DNA from: CAVRXQ01 sp963838845
GTDB lineage: Bacteria > Actinomycetota > Acidimicrobiia > Acidimicrobiales > Bog-793
Assembly: GCA_963838845.1 (NCBI GenBank)
Contig: CAWISR010000002.1
Location: 310,001 to 374,000 of the forward strand
DNA: 64,000 nucleotides
Direction of reading: 5' to 3'
Part shown: one piece after another, positions 60,284 through 64,000 of the stretch
Numbering within the stretch: position 1 is the stretch's first letter
Layout: each line of letters opens with the position of its first letter
Notes under the pieces: generated by a model
Seen by the model: the letters and a program-made list of their open reading frames with translations, nothing else
What the model was told of the DNA's origin: nothing
Databases searched by the model: none
Position numbers and translations under genes: made by a program

Positions 60284-61774
60284 CTAGGAGTCGCTGCCGA
60301 GGTAGTTCGGCGCGTCGAGGACGCCGTACAGATCGTGAGGGTGGTTCTCACGATACGCGCCCTCGCTCACCCGAATGAACTGCGCACGTTCGTGGAATTG
60401 CGGGATCGTGCGCGCCCCGACGTAGCCCATCGCCTGGCGAAGACCACCGACGAGCTGGTGAACCACCTCGTTGAGTGGCCCGCGATACGGAACCGCTCCT
60501 TCGACGCCTTCGGGGACGACCTTGTCCGGATCGATGACGGTTTCTTGCGCGTAGCGATCCTTTGAATACGAGCGCGTCGTCATCGCCGAGAGGCTCCCCA
60601 TGCCGCGGTAGCGCTTCATCGGCCGGTTGCCGATCATCGTGATCTCGCCGGGACTCTCCTCGACGCCGGCGAACAGCGCGCCCAACATCACGGCCTGTGC
60701 CCCGGCACCGATCGCCTTGGCGATGTCCCCCGAGAAACGGATCCCGCCATCGGCGAGGATTCCGACCCCGTGCCGGCGCGCCTCGTCCGTGCATTCGCGG
60801 ACCGCGGTCCATTGCGGAACCCCGATGCCGGTGACGACGCGCGTCGTGCAGATCGCCCCGGGACCGACACCGACCTTGACGACGTCCGCGCCCGCTTCGG
60901 CGAGCGCGCGCGTCGCCTCGCCGGTCGCGACGTTGCCGGCGATGATGATGCCGGTTCGCCAGTTCTCCCGCAGCTCGGCGACCGTTTCGATCACCCGACG
61001 CGAGTGGCCGTGTGCGGTGTCCACGCAGATCACGTCTACCTCGGCGTCGATGAGGGCCTTCGCCCGCCCGTAGCCCTCAGCGCCGACTCCGACGGCCGCC
61101 GCGACGCGCAGTCGGCCGTCTGGGTCCTTGCTCGCGGCGGGGAACGCCTCTTGTTTCGTGATGTCCTTCACGGTGATGAGACCGCGGAGTCGCCCATCGG
61201 CATCGACGATCGGCAGTTTCTCGACCTTCGCGTCTTGGAGGATGCGGCGCGCCTTCTGGAGGTCGGTGCCGACCGGCGCCGTGATGAGACCGTCAGAGGT
61301 CATGACGGTCGAGACCGCGACGCGCGGGTCTTCGTGGAAACGCAGGTCACGATTCGTGACGATGCCGACGAGGCGGTCGTCGGCATCGACGACCGGGACG
61401 CCCGAGATGTGGAAGTGCCGCATCAGCTCGAGCGCCTCGGCGACGGGACGGTCCGGGCCGATCTTCACCGGGTTCTGGACCATGCCGGCTTCCGAGCGCT
61501 TCACCCTGTCGACCTCTTCGGCCTGGCGCTCCGCGGACATGTTGCGGTGGATGGTGCCAAGGCCACCGAGACGGGCCAACGCGACCGCCATCCGGGATTC
61601 GGTGACGGTGTCCATGGCGGCCGAGACGAGCGGGATGTGCAGCTCAAGGCGGTCGCAAAGCCGCGTCGTCGTGTCGGCCTCGTGTGGCAAGACGTCGGAG
61701 TCCTGGGGGACAAGCAGAACGTCGTCGAAGGTCAGCGCGGTCTCGGTCGGGGTCCCCGCTGATTCACGAGCCAT
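60284..61774 (-). CDS. guaB: Inosine-5'-monophosphate dehydrogenase
   Basis: It oxidises IMP to XMP, the committed step of guanine nucleotide synthesis. The 496-residue protein has the TFDDVLLVPQ start, two CBS domains between about residues 100 and 215, the catalytic loop GPGAICTTR with C309, and the flap MGSLSAMTTRSYSKDRYAQE. The ATG at 61774 is clear. It is convergent with nothing close and likely monocistronic. Confidence 0.97.
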   Translation of the reverse strand: MARESAGTPTETALTFDDVLLVPQDSDVLPHEADTTTRLCDRLELHIPLVSAAMDTVTESRMAVALARLGGLGTIHRNMSAERQAEEVDRVKRSEAGMVQNPVKIGPDRPVAEALELMRHFHISGVPVVDADDRLVGIVTNRDLRFHEDPRVAVSTVMTSDGLITAPVGTDLQKARRILQDAKVEKLPIVDADGRLRGLITVKDITKQEAFPAASKDPDGRLRVAAAVGVGAEGYGRAKALIDAEVDVICVDTAHGHSRRVIETVAELRENWRTGIIIAGNVATGEATRALAEAGADVVKVGVGPGAICTTRVVTGIGVPQWTAVRECTDEARRHGVGILADGGIRFSGDIAKAIGAGAQAVMLGALFAGVEESPGEITMIGNRPMKRYRGMGSLSAMTTRSYSKDRYAQETVIDPDKVVPEGVEGAVPYRGPLNEVVHQLVGGLRQAMGYVGARTIPQFHERAQFIRVSEGAYRENHPHDLYGVLDAPNYLGSDS

Positions 61775-61951
61775 CGTTCATCGTGCTCCCTCGACATCAG
61801 GTGTGCGGACTTCGGCCGAAACTGACCTTACCGGCGTGGACGGCTGCTGGTGGGACCGTGCGGGATCGACGCATAACCGGTCCGCGGACCCCCGCGTGCA
61901 CGCCTTCCGTCGCTCAGCGCCGCGGCGGTTCGCGCCGATAACTTGCGCTCC

Positions 61952-62935
61952 GTGCGCGTCGTTTCGTTGCTGCCATCGACGACCGAGATCCTCTTCGCCA
62001 TCGGCGCGGGCGAAAGCGTCGTCGGAGTCACATTCGAGTGCGACTATCCGCACGAAGCGCGCACGCGGCGCGTCGTCTCGACGACGGCACTACTCGGCGG
62101 ATCCACACCGGGCGAGATCGACGCCGAAGTCAACGCGAAGATCGCTGAGGGCCAGGAGCTGTATCGACTCGACGAGGAGGCGCTTCGCGAACTCGATCCG
62201 GATCTGCTGGTGACACAAGACCTGTGTGCGGTCTGCGCGGTCGACGTGAAGACGGTCGACGACGCGTTGGCGCACCTCGGTTGTCACAGCGCGGTGCTGA
62301 CGGTCAACCCGCAGCGCCTTGACGACGTTCTCGGGTCGATTGTCACGATCGGCGACGCTGTCGGAAGACATGACGCCGCCCGCGAGCTCGTGGACGCGCT
62401 CGACAACCGGCTCAGAGATCTGGAAAACGCCATCGCCGGGCGCCCGCGCCCGCGGGTGGCGGTCCTTGAGTGGACCGATCCGCCGTTTAACGCTGGTCAT
62501 TGGATTCCCGACATGGTCGAAAGAGCGGGCGGCGCGTCCGTTCTCGGGGAGTCGGGCCGTCCCTCACAGCGCATCGATTGGGCTGTCGTCGAGCGGGTCT
62601 CGCCGGATATCTGCGTCGTCGCTCCTTGCGGATATCACCTCGATGACGCGGAGGAACTGGCCGCCAATCTGATCTTGTCGGGAACGTTGCCAGCCGACTG
62701 TCGCGTGTGGGCTGTCGACGCGGACTCCTCGTTCGTGCGGCCCGGTCCACGACTCGTCGACGGTGTCGAAGCGCTCGCGGGCATCTGTCATCCCGACGTG
62801 CTTCCCATCCGATCCGATCTCGCGTCCTACGTCGGCACGACGTCGGCGAAGACGAAACCGTCGCGCTCGACGACTTCGCCAACTCGGACCTCGAGCGGAA
62901 ATGCAAATCCCGGACCATCGACGACGAAGGTGTGA
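61952..62935 (+). CDS. Cobalamin-binding-like protein without signal peptide
   Basis: This is a 327-residue protein of the BtuF-like class (RVVSLLPSTTEILFAIGAGESVVGVTFECDYP, then TQDLCAVCAVD and DAVGRHDAARELVDAL). It has no signal peptide, so it is probably cytoplasmic. Similar stand-alone proteins are common in actinobacteria and are not proven B12 binders. The GTG at 61952 gives the usual MRVVSLLPS start. The last 35 or so residues (after DLASYVG) are low-complexity and lie antisense to the end of the DUF71 gene, so the true stop may have been lost. Confidence 0.8.
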   Translation: MRVVSLLPSTTEILFAIGAGESVVGVTFECDYPHEARTRRVVSTTALLGGSTPGEIDAEVNAKIAEGQELYRLDEEALRELDPDLLVTQDLCAVCAVDVKTVDDALAHLGCHSAVLTVNPQRLDDVLGSIVTIGDAVGRHDAARELVDALDNRLRDLENAIAGRPRPRVAVLEWTDPPFNAGHWIPDMVERAGGASVLGESGRPSQRIDWAVVERVSPDICVVAPCGYHLDDAEELAANLILSGTLPADCRVWAVDADSSFVRPGPRLVDGVEALAGICHPDVLPIRSDLASYVGTTSAKTKPSRSTTSPTRTSSGNANPGPSTTKV

Positions 62936-63498
62936 AACTCGCCGTTCTCTCCGCATGGGTCGACTCCCTTGGGGAGCTCACGCAGGAGTTGGGCGTCGTA
63001 GAAGCGACCGGCGATCGCTGGGGGAGCCTGCGTCGGGTCGACGCAGGTGACGATCGCCCGGATCCCAGCGGCGATCATTTCGGCCGCGAGTTCGTCGGTC
63101 CGCCGCTGCCACAGCGGGAACTGCGGTGAGAGGCTGGTCCCCTCGAGCATCGACTCGCGGTACTCGCGGATGTCGGTGAGGAAGATGTCTCCGAAGACGA
63201 GGCGCTCGACGCCCTGATGCACAGCGCTTTGGACCGCGGATGACATGAGCGCCTCATAGGTCGCGTTCGGACACGGCCAGGGAAGGTCGACGACGTGCAA
63301 GGGGAGGCCGAGCGCTTCTGCCTGGGCCTCGAGCAAGCCGCGACGGACCGCGTGCATCGCCACCCGATCGGCCGTGGAGTTGACCGTCGTCAGCAGCCCG
63401 ACGACATCAAGAGAGGCGTCCGAGCGGGCGCGATGCAGCGCGAGCGTGCTGTCCTTACCCGTTGACCAGCTCATCCAGGCACGTGGCCTCGGCGTGGC
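62827..63498 (-). CDS. DUF71/Dph6-like PP-loop ATPase
   Basis: This is a 223-residue ATP-pyrophosphatase-fold protein. The PP-loop SWSTGKDSTLALHRA is at the N-terminus, followed by the family segments LLTTVNSTADRVAMHAVR, VERLVFGDIFLTDIREYRE and GENGEFHTFVVDGPGF. In archaea and eukaryotes the family makes diphthamide; bacterial members have unknown roles. The GTG at 63498 follows the DUF5522 stop by four bases, so the genes are coupled. Its 3' end overlaps the convergent B12-binding-like gene by 109 bases. Confidence 0.82.
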   Translation of the reverse strand, partial: ATPRPRAWMSWSTGKDSTLALHRARSDASLDVVGLLTTVNSTADRVAMHAVRRGLLEAQAEALGLPLHVVDLPWPCPNATYEALMSSAVQSAVHQGVERLVFGDIFLTDIREYRESMLEGTSLSPQFPLWQRRTDELAAEMIAAGIRAIVTCVDPTQAPPAIAGRFYDAQLLRELPKGVDPCGENGEFHTFVVDGPGFAFPLEVRVGEVVERDGFVFADVVPT

Positions 63499-63502
63499 CA
63501 CC

Positions 63503-63748
63503 TCAGTCGTCTTCGACGTACGGGCAGTGCCGGCACCCTTGTGAGCAGCAATATTCGCGAGCGGCGAGGTAGCCGGCCGAGAACACGAAGAGTCCCGACA
63601 CCGGGTCGGTGTAGCCCGGGTCGCCAGAGACGAGCGCCGCTTCGTGGGCCGCGAGGATCGCCTCACGACCGGGTGTGTCGAGAGGAAGTCGCGAGGCGGC
63701 CGGACGGTTCAGCGGGCGATCGGCGAGCCGGTTATTCCTGCGCTCCAT
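63503..63748 (-). CDS. DUF5522 family protein
   Basis: This is an 81-residue cysteine-rich protein. The conserved pattern is REAILAAHEAALVSGDPGYTDPVSGLFVFSAGYLAAREYCCSQGCRHCPY, with four cysteines near the C-terminus that could hold a metal. It is widespread in bacteria without known function and is often near PP-loop or thiol enzymes. ATG at 63748. It is co-transcribed with the DUF71 gene. Confidence 0.8.
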   Translation of the reverse strand: MERRNNRLADRPLNRPAASRLPLDTPGREAILAAHEAALVSGDPGYTDPVSGLFVFSAGYLAAREYCCSQGCRHCPYVEDD

Positions 63749-63901
63749 GTCGGCGGCAATCTACCGATGCGGTGTGTGCGAAAGCTGCCTCCGACTGCGA
63801 GCACCGCATCCCGCGCCAACGTCTTCGGTTGGTTTCGTCCCGTGGACTTCGGCGTGCCGCGTCGAGACGCTTGGCGGCGCGCCACTCGTCATAACCCCAC
63901 G

Positions 63902-64000
63902 GTGACCGAGCACACGGGCCAGGCCGACCAGCCGTCGAGGCGTTGCAGTTTCGCGGCGGCGGCGTTTTGCATCGCCGGGCTGGCCTCGCTCGGCAATCCG
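63902..64000 (+). CDS. Partial membrane protein at window edge
   Basis: A GTG at 63902 opens 33 codons to the window end: MTEHTGQADQPSRR followed by a hydrophobic AAAAFCIAGLASLG segment. It resembles the start of a small membrane protein, but too little is visible to name it. No strong ribosome site is seen. Confidence 0.3.
   Translation, partial: MTEHTGQADQPSRRCSFAAAAFCIAGLASLGNP

Noticed and set aside
1..64000. CRISPR array, prophage, IS element or secondary-metabolite cluster
   Set aside because: No regularly spaced repeats, phage structural genes, transposases or biosynthetic megasynthases were seen on either strand.

Overview
The window is 64 kb of high-GC chromosomal DNA from a free-living actinobacterium. 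The markers are a MurT/GatD peptidoglycan-amidation enzyme, a DevR/DosR-type regulator, NarL-type histidine kinases and regulators, a GNAT domain fused to NDP-forming acyl-CoA synthetase, frequent GTG/TTG starts, and ATGA/TGATG gene overlaps. Class Acidimicrobiia or a neighbour is my best guess, but nothing here proves it. There is no phage, IS element, CRISPR array or rRNA.

Region by region. 0-2.9 kb: an APH-like kinase, a YCII/VOC gene pair, and a divergent ArsR/SRPBCC pair. 3.1-10.6 kb: a loose, less GC-rich stretch of secreted proteins (two collagen-like proteins, a repeat lipoprotein, BNR- and NHL-repeat proteins). Three genes here are broken by frameshifts or in-frame stops, and the stretch ends at a tRNA-Gly gene. 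10.8-18.2 kb: dUTPase and oligoribonuclease (divergent), a histidine kinase with two response regulators, a GNAT/acyl-CoA synthetase fusion and MsrA. 18.3-30.8 kb: a pentose operon with an ABC importer (binding protein, permease, ATPase), an aldo/keto reductase, XylA, XylB, AraB, an AraA-like isomerase and AraD, with a convergent AraM-like dehydrogenase. D-xylose and L-arabinose would both be funnelled to D-xylulose 5-phosphate. 31-38.5 kb: a SulP transporter with a DevR-like regulator, a CHAD protein, a cluster of perfect hairpins ahead of a channel-like membrane protein, a fused MurT-GatD, and a rhodanese. 38.5-45.6 kb: TldD/TldE, pyruvate kinase and PEP synthase. 45.7-52.6 kb: an ABC exporter, an NTF2-like protein, and a BtuFCD vitamin B12 importer behind a cobalamin riboswitch. 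52.6-58.4 kb: an EfeU iron permease with an iron-box-like site, a peroxiredoxin, a TetR/MFS pair sharing an operator, PdxS/PdxT and a VOC protein. 58.4-64 kb: a DUF4097 / ribbon-helix-helix operon, IMP dehydrogenase, a second B12-binding-like protein, a DUF71 ATPase and DUF5522.

Three conserved genes (sugar permease, xylB, MFS exporter) are each interrupted by exactly one single-base indel and are otherwise intact. This looks more like sequencing or assembly error than decay. The secreted-protein stretch also carries nonsense codons and fits real decay better. The items most worth following up are the four tandem perfect hairpins at 34660-34820, the MurT-GatD fusion, a pyruvate kinase whose residues predict potassium independence, the TetR operator pair, and the TGACGTCA-type repeats ahead of the ribbon-helix-helix operon.
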